From positions 1,178,001 to 1,242,000 of the forward strand of contig NZ_CP017688.1 of assembly GCF_001831475.1 (NCBI RefSeq): a DNA stretch of 64,000 bases, in the 5' to 3' direction. The position numbers and the translations under genes were made by a program. Source of the DNA: Flavobacterium crassostreae (lineage in GTDB: Bacteria; Bacteroidota; Bacteroidia; Flavobacteriales; Flavobacteriaceae). The notes under the pieces are model-generated. The model saw nothing but the letters and a program-made list of their open reading frames with translations, was not told where the DNA came from and searched no databases. Positions 18,509 through 27,772 of this stretch are shown in pieces (positions within the stretch are counted from its first letter, which is position 1; the number at the start of each line of letters is the position of its first letter).

Positions 18509-20956
18509 ATGTTAGATATAAAAGACTTTTCTATTTTTGATAACCAATCTAGCTTTGACCTTAAAGGCTTTTTGATGAAAATTGCGGGTTACTGGAAATG
18601 GTTTCTAGGGAGTCTAATCGTAGCTTTTACCATAGCCTACCAAGTGAACATTCGTAAAGAAAAAATTTACGCAATGCAAACACTCATTTCTGTCAAAGAA
18701 GAAAACAACCCTTTATTTACCTCCAATACCAGCCTAGTTTTTAATTGGGGCGGCACTTCGGATCAAGTACAAACCATAGCAACCACCCTACAATCCAGAT
18801 CCCATAACGAGTTAGTGGTAGATAATTTGCATTACTACATTGATTATTTAGAGCAAGGAGATTACAACCTGATAGACGCCTATGGATCGGTTCCTTTTCA
18901 GGTAAGTATTGATAAAACCAAAGGGCAACTTGTGGGCACGCCTATAGCAATTACATTTTGTAGCAATACCGAGTATGTACTGCGTATTGCTTTTGAGCAA
19001 AACAGCATTTCTACGGTAGCCTATAGTGATAATTCGTACCGTACCATTGCGGTTATGCCAGGAGAATTTGTAAAAAAATACAAAGTTGGCGAGCAAGTTA
19101 CACTACCGTTCTTAAATTGGAAATTACAAATAAACCCTGCGCCAGGATGGTACAAAGGCAAAGAGTATTTTGTGCGGTTTAATGATTTTGATACCACGGT
19201 ATCTCAGTACAAAGGCATCAACATAAACTCCGATGACAAAGGCGGTTCTATAATTACCTTGTCTTTGCAAGGAACCAATAAGGCAAGAATGGTTACGTAT
19301 CTTAACTCGACGGTAAAAATGCTCATCAAAAGGCAATTAGACAGTAAAAACCAGTTTGCGACCAATACCATAGCTTTTATAGACAGTACTTTAGTAGCTA
19401 TGGAAGCGCAATTAAAACAAACTGGAAACGAGTTAAAATCCTTCCGAAAAGACAAAAATATTTTAGATATAGAGGAAGGCGGCACCAAGTTTTCGGACAA
19501 AATTCTCGAATTGGACATCCAAAAAGAAGAGTTGACCCGCAAGATAACCTATTATAACTCTTTGAGCGCATACTTAAAACGAAGTGTAGATTATGCCAAG
19601 CTACCCGCGCCAACAGTTGCAGGTATAGAAGATCCCAATATTGTAACCAATGTTTCTAGGTTGATAGCCCTTTCTAGGCAACGATCCGAGATGGCATATG
19701 CCGTAAAGAGTGACAAACTATTTCAGGATTTTGACAACCAAATGGCAGCGGTAAAAAACGTTTTGTTAGAAAACATAATTTCGGCAAAAGCCAGCTTGCA
19801 GTTGGATCTAGCCCTAGTTACCAACAAAATAAACCAAGCAGAAGGAAGTGTTAAAAAACTTCCGGATGACCAACAAGAGCTTTTAAAAATAAAAAGAAAA
19901 TACGATTTAAGTGACAACATATACAGCACTTTTCTTCAAAAAAGAAGTGAAGCAGATATTGTAAAAGCAGCCAATTTATCCGACATTCATTTTATTGACC
20001 CTGCAAAAGATGTTGGCGGAGGCTTGATAGGTCCCAAAACATCTGTAAACTATATCTTGGCTTTATTTCTGGGATTGTTATTTCCGTTGTTACTTGTTTT
20101 GGCTATATTTTTTGTGAACAATTCGATTCAAAATGCCGAGGATATTCATAAATTGACCAAAATTCCGTTACTAGGAGTAGTGGGTCATTTAAAAGAAAAG
20201 AGGGATTTAGCAGTATTTGAAAAACCCAAATCTGCTTTATCAGAATCCTTTAGAGCCATCCGTTCTTCGTTACAATTTTTGTACAAAAAACAAGATGTAG
20301 AGGGCGCAAAAACACTAATGATTACCTCTTCAGTAGGAGGAGAAGGTAAAACGTTTTGTTCTATAAACATTGCTACAGTTTTTGCTTTGAGCGAAAAAAA
20401 GACCGTTATTGTAGGTATGGACTTAAGAAAACCCAAGCTTTTTGAAGAGTTTGACTTAAAGAATAACCAAGGAGTGGTGGATTATTTAATCCAACAAAAA
20501 ACAGTTGCAGAAATCACCAATTCTACCCAAATACCCTATTTAGACGTTATCCTTTCGGGGCCAATACCGCCTAATCCATCCGAACTTATTATAAGCGACC
20601 GCATGGAGGAGCTTATCACAGAATTAAAACAAAAATACGATTACATTATACTAGACACTCCTCCGGTGGGGCTGGTTTCGGATGCTTTAGAGTTATCGCA
20701 GCACGCAGACGTTACCTTATATATTGTTAGACAGAATTATTCCAAAAAAGAAATGCTTACTCTGCTAAACAACCGTCTCAAAAGAGGCGAATTGTATAAT
20801 GTAAGTATTATTTTGAACGGCTTTCAGAACAAAGCAAAATATGGCGCTGGTTACGGCTATGGTTACTACGGAGCCTCAAGCTATGCCAATGGGTATCACG
20901 AAGAGCAGGAGCCAGATACTCTTTGGAGTCGCTTTATAAAGAGGTTTAATAAATAA
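18509..20956 (+). CDS. Wzc-like polysaccharide co-polymerase with BY-kinase domain
   Basis: An 815-aa inner-membrane protein controlling chain length and export. It has an N-terminal Wzz domain with TM helix about 29-49, a long periplasmic coiled-coil region, and a second TM near 512-535. The cytoplasmic bacterial tyrosine kinase has Walker A SSVGGEGKT (about 606-614), A' VIVGMDLRKPK, and Walker B YIILDTPPVG (about 712). The tail holds seven tyrosines between GAG and HEE segments (about 779-800), the usual autophosphorylation cluster. It is cotranscribed with the OPX gene. Confidence 0.93.
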   Translation: MLDIKDFSIFDNQSSFDLKGFLMKIAGYWKWFLGSLIVAFTIAYQVNIRKEKIYAMQTLISVKEENNPLFTSNTSLVFNWGGTSDQVQTIATTLQSRSHNELVVDNLHYYIDYLEQGDYNLIDAYGSVPFQVSIDKTKGQLVGTPIAITFCSNTEYVLRIAFEQNSISTVAYSDNSYRTIAVMPGEFVKKYKVGEQVTLPFLNWKLQINPAPGWYKGKEYFVRFNDFDTTVSQYKGININSDDKGGSIITLSLQGTNKARMVTYLNSTVKMLIKRQLDSKNQFATNTIAFIDSTLVAMEAQLKQTGNELKSFRKDKNILDIEEGGTKFSDKILELDIQKEELTRKITYYNSLSAYLKRSVDYAKLPAPTVAGIEDPNIVTNVSRLIALSRQRSEMAYAVKSDKLFQDFDNQMAAVKNVLLENIISAKASLQLDLALVTNKINQAEGSVKKLPDDQQELLKIKRKYDLSDNIYSTFLQKRSEADIVKAANLSDIHFIDPAKDVGGGLIGPKTSVNYILALFLGLLFPLLLVLAIFFVNNSIQNAEDIHKLTKIPLLGVVGHLKEKRDLAVFEKPKSALSESFRAIRSSLQFLYKKQDVEGAKTLMITSSVGGEGKTFCSINIATVFALSEKKTVIVGMDLRKPKLFEEFDLKNNQGVVDYLIQQKTVAEITNSTQIPYLDVILSGPIPPNPSELIISDRMEELITELKQKYDYIILDTPPVGLVSDALELSQHADVTLYIVRQNYSKKEMLTLLNNRLKRGELYNVSIILNGFQNKAKYGAGYGYGYYGASSYANGYHEEQEPDTLWSRFIKRFNK

Positions 20957-20983
20957 AAAAAAGTTTAAAAAATAAAAAGCAGT

Positions 20984-21967
20984 ATGAAAGAAGAAATGAA
21001 TAGTAAGATATTAATTACAGGCGGCGCTGGATTTATAGGATCTAATCTATGCGAGTATTTTTTGTCCCAAGGGCATGAGGTAACTTGTTTGGATAATTTT
21101 GCCACAGGACACAAGCATAATTTAGCGAAATGCGTTGGTAATTCAAAATTCACGTTAATTGAGGGCGATATTCGGAATTTAGAAGATTGCGAGAAAGCCG
21201 TAATGGGCAAAGATTTTGTTTTTCATCAGGCGGCTTTGGGTTCTGTGCCACGATCTATCAAAGATCCCGTTACTACAAATGATGTCAATGTTTCGGGGTT
21301 TTTAAACATGCTAACCGCTTCTAGAGATGCTAGGGTTAGGCGATTTATATATGCGGCAAGTTCCTCTACTTACGGAGATTCAGAAGGATTGCCAAAGGTA
21401 GAAGATGTTATCGGGAAACCACTATCTCCTTATGCAATAACAAAATATGTCAATGAGCTATATGCGGAGATTTTTAGTAAAACCTATGGTCTAGAAACCA
21501 TAGGATTGCGTTATTTTAATGTTTTTGGCAGAAAGCAAGATCCCAACGGGGCGTATGCGGCAGTTATTCCAAAATTTGTAATGCAATTGATGCAACTAGA
21601 AAGTCCAAAAATTAACGGAGACGGAAATTATTCTAGAGATTTTACCTATATAGACAATGTGATCCAAATGAATGCGTTGGCCATGCAAACGACAAATAGT
21701 GCTGCAGTTAATACAGTCTACAATACTGCATTTGGAGACAGGACGACCTTAAATGATTTAATGCATTATTTAAAGGAAAGTTTGTCAAAATACAACCCTG
21801 AAATTGCAAATGTAGTTCCAGAATATGGTCCCAATAGAGCAGGAGACATACCACATTCTTTAGCCAGTATTGCCAAGGCCAAAGAATTGCTGGGTTATGA
21901 TCCGCAATTTTCGTTGCAACAAGGCTTGCAAGAGGCAGTGGCGTGGTATTGGGAAAACCTCAAATAA
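20984..21967 (+). CDS. WbpP/TviC-type UDP-HexNAc 4-epimerase
   Basis: A 327-aa extended SDR enzyme. It has GGAGFIGS (NAD-binding), catalytic AASSSTYGD and YAITKY, and the block LGSVPRSIKDPVTTND, which characterises the UDP-GlcNAc/GalNAc(A) epimerase group (WbpP, TviC, WbgU). It probably interconverts UDP-GlcNAc and UDP-GalNAc or their uronates. ATGs at 20984 and 20996 are both possible starts; the second places ILITGG at residue 4. A TviB-type dehydrogenase at 28895 would complete a HexNAcA pathway. Confidence 0.87.
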   Translation: MKEEMNSKILITGGAGFIGSNLCEYFLSQGHEVTCLDNFATGHKHNLAKCVGNSKFTLIEGDIRNLEDCEKAVMGKDFVFHQAALGSVPRSIKDPVTTNDVNVSGFLNMLTASRDARVRRFIYAASSSTYGDSEGLPKVEDVIGKPLSPYAITKYVNELYAEIFSKTYGLETIGLRYFNVFGRKQDPNGAYAAVIPKFVMQLMQLESPKINGDGNYSRDFTYIDNVIQMNALAMQTTNSAAVNTVYNTAFGDRTTLNDLMHYLKESLSKYNPEIANVVPEYGPNRAGDIPHSLASIAKAKELLGYDPQFSLQQGLQEAVAWYWENLK

Positions 21968-22010
21968 GCCCTGTTGTTTTTTTGAATACAGTTTTAATAA
22001 AATTTAATAC

Positions 22011-23402
22011 ATGAAAATTACAAAAATTTGTTGCATTGGGGCAGGATATGTAGGAGGGCCTACTATGGCTGTAATTGCGCAAAAATGCCCGCACATACAA
22101 GTTACCGTTGTTGATTTAAATGAAGAGAGAATTGCTGCTTGGAATGATAAAGATGTAAATAATATCCCAATATACGAACCCGGACTTGCAGAAGTTGTTG
22201 CTGATGCTAGAGGAAGAAACTTGTTTTTTTCTACTGATGTCGATAAAGCGATTGCCGAAGCACAAGTGATTTTTATCTCGGTCAATACGCCTACAAAGAC
22301 CTACGGAAAAGGGAAAGGAATGGCAGCCGATTTAAAGTTTATCGAATTATGCGCTAGACAGATCGCTAGAGTTTCCAAAGAAGATAAAATAGTAGTAGAA
22401 AAATCTACTTTGCCTGTAAGAACAGCAGAGGCTATTAAAAGTATTTTGGACCATACGGGCAATGGCGTGCAATTTCAAATTCTTTCTAATCCAGAATTCT
22501 TGGCCGAAGGAACCGCAGTTACTGATTTGTTAAACCCAGACAGAATATTAATAGGAGGAGATGCGTCTGATGAAGGACAAAAAGCCATCCAATCCTTGGT
22601 AGAGGTGTATGGTAATTGGGTTTCAAAGGATAAGATTTTGACCACTAATGTTTGGTCGTCAGAATTATCTAAGTTAACAGCAAATGCTTTTTTGGCACAA
22701 AGAATATCTTCGATAAATGCCATGTCAGAACTGTGTGAAAAAACGGGAGCTGATGTCAATGAAGTTGCAAAAGCAATCGGAATGGATAGCAGAATAGGTG
22801 CTAAGTTTTTAAAAGCCTCGGTTGGATTTGGAGGTTCTTGTTTCCAGAAAGATATTCTAAATTTGGTGTATATCGCTAAATCGTATGGCTTAAATGAAGT
22901 AGCAGATTATTGGGAACAAGTTATTATTATGAATGACTACCAAAAAAGACGTTTTTCTAACAAAATAGTGCAAACGCTCTACAATACTGTTTCGGGCAAA
23001 AAAATCACTTTCTTGGGATGGGCCTTCAAAAAAGACACCAACGATACCCGAGAATCTGCTGCCATTTACGTAGCCGATGATTTGATTAACGAACAAGCAC
23101 AAATAGCAGTCTTTGATCCAAAGGTTTCGCAGAAAAAAGTTTTAGCAGATTTGAATTATTTAGAAACCCGTTCTTCAGATAAAAATGAAGATTCTGTAAC
23201 TTCTTTTGAAGATCCATATCAAGCCTGTAAAGGAGCCCATGCTATTGCTATTTTGACCGAATGGGACGCCTTCACAGAATACAATTGGCAAAAAATATAT
23301 GATTCTATGCAAAAACCAGCCTTTCTATTTGATGGAAGAAATATTTTGAATGCTCAAGAACTAAGAGCCATAGGATTTGTGTATCAAGCCATAGGATCGT
23401 AG
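22011..23402 (+). CDS. ugd: UDP-glucose 6-dehydrogenase (eukaryote-like type)
   Basis: Oxidises UDP-glucose to UDP-glucuronate with two NAD+. It is 463 aa, longer than the usual bacterial Ugd of about 390-440 aa. The N-terminal [35 protein letters not shown] and [10 protein letters not shown] resemble the animal-type UGDH subfamily, also found in Bacteroidota. The catalytic Cys277 lies in [10 protein letters not shown]. The C-terminal domain has [19 protein letters not shown]-GlcA would be a building block for the acidic polysaccharide. Confidence 0.92.
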   Translation: MKITKICCIGAGYVGGPTMAVIAQKCPHIQVTVVDLNEERIAAWNDKDVNNIPIYEPGLAEVVADARGRNLFFSTDVDKAIAEAQVIFISVNTPTKTYGKGKGMAADLKFIELCARQIARVSKEDKIVVEKSTLPVRTAEAIKSILDHTGNGVQFQILSNPEFLAEGTAVTDLLNPDRILIGGDASDEGQKAIQSLVEVYGNWVSKDKILTTNVWSSELSKLTANAFLAQRISSINAMSELCEKTGADVNEVAKAIGMDSRIGAKFLKASVGFGGSCFQKDILNLVYIAKSYGLNEVADYWEQVIIMNDYQKRRFSNKIVQTLYNTVSGKKITFLGWAFKKDTNDTRESAAIYVADDLINEQAQIAVFDPKVSQKKVLADLNYLETRSSDKNEDSVTSFEDPYQACKGAHAIAILTEWDAFTEYNWQKIYDSMQKPAFLFDGRNILNAQELRAIGFVYQAIGS

Positions 23403-23459
23403 AGGCATTTTTAAACAAGTAGCCAGCGCTAAGGTATAATGTGTTAATATAATTTAAGT

Positions 23460-23927
23460 ATGAACTGGTATGTAGTCTATACAAAACCAAAGTGGGAAAA
23501 AAAAGTTGCGGAGCAATTATTGAAAAAAGGAATAGAGTGCTATTGCCCATTAACAACTGTCGTGCGGCAATGGTCAGATAGAAAGAAAAAAGTGAAAGTT
23601 CCGCTTTTTAATTCCTATGTTTTTGTTCAATTAGCTGAAGGAGACCGGAATTTAGTGTTTCAGTCTATAGGTGTTGTTCGGTATTTGTTTTGGTTAGGTA
23701 AACCGGCGATTGTGAAAGGAGAGGAGATTGACACTATAAAAAAATGGATTAAAGAACCGGATAGCTATACTGTTTCAGTTGCCGTATTTCAAGTGGGGGA
23801 TAAAATCACATTAGAATCGGGGCCGTTCCTGAATCAAGAAGCGATTGTTAAGGAAGTTACAAATAACCATTATGTTCTCGTATTGGAATCCTTGGGCTGT
23901 GTTTTGAAAATGAATTATAATAGATAG
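23460..23927 (+). CDS. UpxY/NusG-like transcription antiterminator
   Basis: A 155-aa paralogue of NusG. The N-terminal NGN domain has WYVVYTKPKWEKKVAEQLLK (residues 3-22), then ECYCPLTTVVRQWSDRKKK and SYVFVQL. A C-terminal KOW-like segment (VGDKITLESGPFLNQEAIV) starts at about residue 108. In Bacteroides, UpxY proteins prevent early termination in the leader of their own capsule operon; RfaH does this in enterobacteria. Here it lies inside the locus instead of first. A perfect palindrome starts 9 nt after the stop. Confidence 0.85.
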   Translation: MNWYVVYTKPKWEKKVAEQLLKKGIECYCPLTTVVRQWSDRKKKVKVPLFNSYVFVQLAEGDRNLVFQSIGVVRYLFWLGKPAIVKGEEIDTIKKWIKEPDSYTVSVAVFQVGDKITLESGPFLNQEAIVKEVTNNHYVLVLESLGCVLKMNYNR

Positions 23928-23935
23928 AAAGGATT

Positions 23936-23960
23936 TACTTTAAACGATTCGTTTAAAGTA
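23936..23960. promoter_or_regulatory. Perfect 12-bp palindrome after upxY
   Basis: TACTTTAAACGA (23936-23947) and TCGTTTAAAGTA (23949-23960) are exact complements around one T. As RNA it would form a 10-bp stem with loop GATTC. The following TTTAATATTTAA is U-rich but not a run, so it could be a weak terminator or attenuator before manC, or a protein operator. Confidence 0.55.
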
Positions 23961-24012
23961 TTTAATATTTAACGAACCACTTTATAAAAATAATTATTTA
24001 AAAGTATAAAAT

Positions 24013-25017
24013 ATGGAAAGTAAGTCAATTACACACGTTATTCTTACAGGAGGAGTAGGGAGTAGGTTATGGCCATTATCCAGAAAAAGCAGACCCAAAC
24101 AGTATTTGGATATTTTTGACGGAAAATCATTATTTGAAATGACGGTAGAGCGCAATCGAAATATCGCCGATAAAATAATGGTAGTAGGGAACATTGATAA
24201 CTGCCATTTAAGCAAAGCTATTTTAGAAAAAACCGCCACAGAATATGTAGATATCATTGAGTCTACTCCCAGAAACACGGCAGCTGCCATTGCTTTTGCA
24301 GCATTTGCATCCAACCCAAACGATATTTTAATAGTCACTCCATCGGACCATATAATAGGCAACATGCCTAGTTATCAAAAGGCCATGGACGAAGCAATAG
24401 ATAAAGCCTCCAAAGGATTTATAGTAACCTTTGGGATTGTTCCTACAAAGCCAGAAATTGGATACGGCTATATAGAAAGAAACGCCGACGATGTTCTTTC
24501 GTTTAGAGAAAAACCCAACCAAGTAACGGCTGCCGAATTTATTTCGCAAGGAAATTTTTTATGGAATAGTGGCATGTTTTGTTTCAAAGCAGGCGTATTT
24601 TTAGAAGAGTTAAAAGCGCATGCCCCTAAAGTGTATGAAAAATCTAAAATTGCCTGGGAAAAAAGCAAAGATGGCGTGGTTGATTTTGATGCCTCTATGC
24701 TAATCCCATCCATAAGCGTGGATTATGCGGTTATGGAACGCAGCCGGAAAATAAAAGTAGTTTCGTCTGCATTTGTATGGTCCGATTTGGGCTCTTTTGA
24801 ATCTGTTTATGATTATTTGGTTTCCATAGGGCACCCTGTAGACAAACATAGAAATATGGTCATTGGAACCGATATCTATACTGCATTTATTGGAATGAAA
24901 GACACCATATTTATCCATACCGATACAGCACATTTGATACTTCAGAAAGAATTTTCGCAAGACGTCAAGAGTTTATATGGCAGCTTAGAAAGAAGCAATC
25001 CAGAATTGTTAACATAA
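24013..25017 (+). CDS. manC: Mannose-1-phosphate guanylyltransferase
   Basis: Makes GDP-mannose from GTP and mannose-1-phosphate. It is 334 aa and contains only the nucleotidyltransferase domain; the phosphomannose isomerase domain of long ManC/AlgA is absent. Motifs: LTGGVGSRLWPLSRKSRPKQ (pyrophosphorylase signature), ESTPRNTAAAI, TPSDHII, and FREKPN with NSGMFCF. The C-terminal part has FVWSDLGSF. No phosphomannomutase or GDP-mannose-modifying gene is seen nearby, so mannose itself or a distant pathway uses the product. Confidence 0.92.
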   Translation: MESKSITHVILTGGVGSRLWPLSRKSRPKQYLDIFDGKSLFEMTVERNRNIADKIMVVGNIDNCHLSKAILEKTATEYVDIIESTPRNTAAAIAFAAFASNPNDILIVTPSDHIIGNMPSYQKAMDEAIDKASKGFIVTFGIVPTKPEIGYGYIERNADDVLSFREKPNQVTAAEFISQGNFLWNSGMFCFKAGVFLEELKAHAPKVYEKSKIAWEKSKDGVVDFDASMLIPSISVDYAVMERSRKIKVVSSAFVWSDLGSFESVYDYLVSIGHPVDKHRNMVIGTDIYTAFIGMKDTIFIHTDTAHLILQKEFSQDVKSLYGSLERSNPELLT

Positions 25018-25062
25018 TACTAATAAACGGTTTTGTTTACGTAATGTGTTAAAATTATAAAA

Positions 25063-25128
25063 AAAAACCAAAAGCCTAATGTTCTCACTAATTTAGGGGA
25101 TATTTCTGGCTTTAATCTATTGGTTTTT
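25063..25128 (+). terminator. Two-part stem, possible terminator after manC
   Basis: AAAAACCA (25063-25070) pairs with TGGTTTTT (25121-25128), and the adjoining AAAGCC (25071-25076) pairs with GGCTTT (25108-25113). The loop is long, and CCTAA (25075-25079) can instead pair with TTAGG (25093-25097), so alternative folds compete. The T-rich 3' arm fits termination. Confidence 0.35.
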
Positions 25129-25204
25129 AGTATATAGTGTTGGAAGTTGTTTGTTGGTGTTTTTTTGAATTGTTTAATACGAGATTAAAGAATTGTTTTT
25201 TTTC

Positions 25205-25212
25205 TATATTTG
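25205..25212 (+). promoter_or_regulatory. Possible -7 element before the SLBB exporter
   Basis: TATATTTG followed by CC matches the consensus. No TTTG is found at 19-21 nt upstream (the nearest is 37 nt away), so it may depend on an activator or be fortuitous. The predicted leader is about 150 nt. Confidence 0.35.
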
Positions 25213-25371
25213 CCAAAACTGTAAGGAAATATAGCTAAATATCGGTTACCTTCGTTTTCGTTTTAGATCAAAAAAACAAAAAAATTAGTATAACCCATCT
25301 CCAAAATGGGATTTACTACAGCGGAGCTATACCAAAGCGTTTGCGGATATATAAAAAAATAAAAGATAATT

Positions 25372-27765
25372 ATGAAAAAAATAATTTTTGCTTTCCTCTT
25401 TTGTACCGTTTTTATGGTTTCGTACCAAATAAAAGCACAAAATATACTACAAGCAAAAGATTTGAGTACCGTAAGTGTAGACCAACTTTCGGAAGCAGAT
25501 ATTGTTAAAATTCAAGCTCAGCTTCAAAGCAACAACCTTACTATAGATCAAGCAGAGCCGATGTTGCTCTCCAAGGGTATGAGTGCCAGCGAGTTTATAA
25601 AACTAAAGAGTAAAATAGCAGCAAATGCACCAAAAACAGCCTCCGAAAAATCTAGTGCATCGAGTTCTGGCAGAAAACAAATAGCCATAACCAACTCTAT
25701 TGTAAAAGATACTTTAAATACGTTGGTTTTTGGGTCCGAACTTTTCTCTAACCCTACCTTAAATTTTTCGCCGGATTTACAATTAGCAACCCCAGTTAAT
25801 TATGTTTTAGGCCCAGGAGATGAATTACAAATAAGCATATATGGCGTGCAGCAATATTCTGCCAATGCTTTAGTTACTGCAGAAGGCAAAATTGCAGTGG
25901 ATTATGTCGGGCAACTATCTGTAGCCGGAATGACTATTGAAGCAGCCACCCAAAAAATTAAAAATGCCATAGCAGGCGTATACAGCACCGTATCCTCTGG
26001 ACAATCTAAGGTAAGCATAAGTTTGGCACAAATACGGACCATTAAGGTCACTATAGTGGGCGCCAAACAACCCGGAAATTATTCTGTATCCTCACTGGCA
26101 TCGGTTTATAATGCGTTGCATGTGGCGGGAGGACCTTCCAAAAACGGAAGCTACCGTAATATAGAACTTATTCGGAACAACAAAGTTTATAAATATATTG
26201 ATATCTACGACTTTTTGGTCAAAGGAGACCAATCTAGTAATGTAAGTCTGAAAGACAATGACGTAATCCGTATTCCGGCATATAGCACCAGAGTTACTAT
26301 AGAAGGCGAAGTAAAACGCCCTGGGATTTTTGAGTTAAAAAAAGGAGAACATTTTGCTAATTTGGTTTCTTTTGCATCTGGTTTCTCAGAATCGGCTTAT
26401 ACGGCTTCTGTAAATGTAGTGCAAAAAACAAGCAAAGAGTTTAAAGTAAAAGATATTGCTCAAAGTGAATTTAAAAATTATTTACCACAATCTGGAGATG
26501 TTTTTAAAGTAACTAAAATTTTAGATCGATTTGAAAACAGAATTAAAATAACTGGTGCCGTGTTTAGGCCGGATTTTTATTCCTTTACAGAAGGCATGCA
26601 AATCACGGATCTGATCGCCCTGGCAGAAGGACTAAAAGAAGATGCCTATACCAACCGAGCACGTATTATTCGTCTCAAAGAAGACCTCACCACCGAAATA
26701 ATTAACGTAGATCTAAAGGCTGCTTTATCTGGAGAAGCTACAGCAAATCAGCCCCTAAAGCGCGAAGACCTCGTTACCATCTATTCGGTTTTAGATTTTA
26801 AAGAAGAATATAAAATAACCATAAACGGAGAAATTCAAAAACCAGGGACTTACAATTATTTTGAAGGATTATCCCTCAATGATGTAATCATAGAATCTGG
26901 AGGACTAACTGGATCTGCCTCAAAACGAGTAGAAATTGCGCGCATGCTCAAGGCCGAAAGCATTGATGCAGCAAGTGATGCTCGAATAAAATTATTCAAT
27001 ATTGAAATTACACCCGACAACAACGAACAAACAAAGGATTTTATTTTAGAGCCATTTGACGTAATCAATGTTAGAAAATTAGCCGTTTATGAAAAACCAC
27101 AAACCGTAACCGTAAGTGGCGAAGTTACCTACCAAGGTAATTATGTATTGGCATTAAAAGAAGAAAAAATTTACAACATGATAGTAAGAGCAGGAGGTTT
27201 AAAAAAGACTGCCGATATAAATGGAGTAAGAATAAAACGTCTTATAAAAGAAGAACAAATTGAAGCCATAGCCAATGTAGCGGCATCCGATAGCCTTAAA
27301 GACGAATTAACCAATCGATTAAAAAACAAATTAAAATACGCCACAATACCCATCAATTGGGAAAGCATTGTCAAGAATAGAAACAGTTCTTCTAATATTC
27401 GGTTGTTTGAAGGGGACGAAATTGTTGTGTCTTCTTACAATGAAAGTATAAAAGTAACCGGAAATGTGTTGTTAAATTCGGAGATGCCCTATAGCAAAGG
27501 CAAAAGCTTTAAATACTATCTAGATGCCGTAGGAGGAGTAGATGCCAAAGGTTGGAAAAGAAAAGCCTATATCATATATCCTAACGGAAAAGCAGCAGTG
27601 TCCAAATCTTTTTTGTTTATCCGAAGCACTCCTAAGGTTCTAGCAGGATCACAAATTGTAGTGCCCGAAAAACCAGAAGTTAGAAAATTAAGCACCGGAG
27701 AGTTTGTGAGTATTGCAGGAGTTTTGGCAAGTTTGGCAGGGGTAATTATTGCAATTTTAAGATAA
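25372..27765 (+). CDS. Large multi-SLBB polysaccharide export protein
   Basis: A 797-aa protein with a Sec signal (first 22 residues, cleavage near KAQN). The poly_export domain starts at VLGPGDELQISIYG (about residue 145) and is followed by six SLBB-like repeats recognisable by their ItGeV..PG..y..g pattern (VTIVGAKQPGNYSV, VTIEGEVKRPGIFEL, IKITGAVFRPDFYS, ITINGEIQKPGTYNY, VTVSGEVTYQGNYVL, IKVTGNVLL). A C-terminal helix SIAGVLASLAGVIIAILR closes it. It probably spans the periplasm as an export conduit. It is a second OPX protein in addition to the lipoprotein at 17709. Confidence 0.88.
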   Translation: MKKIIFAFLFCTVFMVSYQIKAQNILQAKDLSTVSVDQLSEADIVKIQAQLQSNNLTIDQAEPMLLSKGMSASEFIKLKSKIAANAPKTASEKSSASSSGRKQIAITNSIVKDTLNTLVFGSELFSNPTLNFSPDLQLATPVNYVLGPGDELQISIYGVQQYSANALVTAEGKIAVDYVGQLSVAGMTIEAATQKIKNAIAGVYSTVSSGQSKVSISLAQIRTIKVTIVGAKQPGNYSVSSLASVYNALHVAGGPSKNGSYRNIELIRNNKVYKYIDIYDFLVKGDQSSNVSLKDNDVIRIPAYSTRVTIEGEVKRPGIFELKKGEHFANLVSFASGFSESAYTASVNVVQKTSKEFKVKDIAQSEFKNYLPQSGDVFKVTKILDRFENRIKITGAVFRPDFYSFTEGMQITDLIALAEGLKEDAYTNRARIIRLKEDLTTEIINVDLKAALSGEATANQPLKREDLVTIYSVLDFKEEYKITINGEIQKPGTYNYFEGLSLNDVIIESGGLTGSASKRVEIARMLKAESIDAASDARIKLFNIEITPDNNEQTKDFILEPFDVINVRKLAVYEKPQTVTVSGEVTYQGNYVLALKEEKIYNMIVRAGGLKKTADINGVRIKRLIKEEQIEAIANVAASDSLKDELTNRLKNKLKYATIPINWESIVKNRNSSSNIRLFEGDEIVVSSYNESIKVTGNVLLNSEMPYSKGKSFKYYLDAVGGVDAKGWKRKAYIIYPNGKAAVSKSFLFIRSTPKVLAGSQIVVPEKPEVRKLSTGEFVSIAGVLASLAGVIIAILR

Positions 27766-27772
27766 AATAGAA

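Larger units (their letters stand above)
25018..25371 (+). other. 354-nt non-coding region before the large SLBB exporter
   Basis: No ORF is supported here. It holds a long-looped stem at 25063-25128 (probable end of the manC unit), a -7-like TATATTTG at 25205-25212, and then a leader of about 150 nt with a small CCCAT/ATGGG hairpin (25294-25310). Given the UpxY protein just upstream, this is the most likely place for a processive-antitermination leader. Confidence 0.5.
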
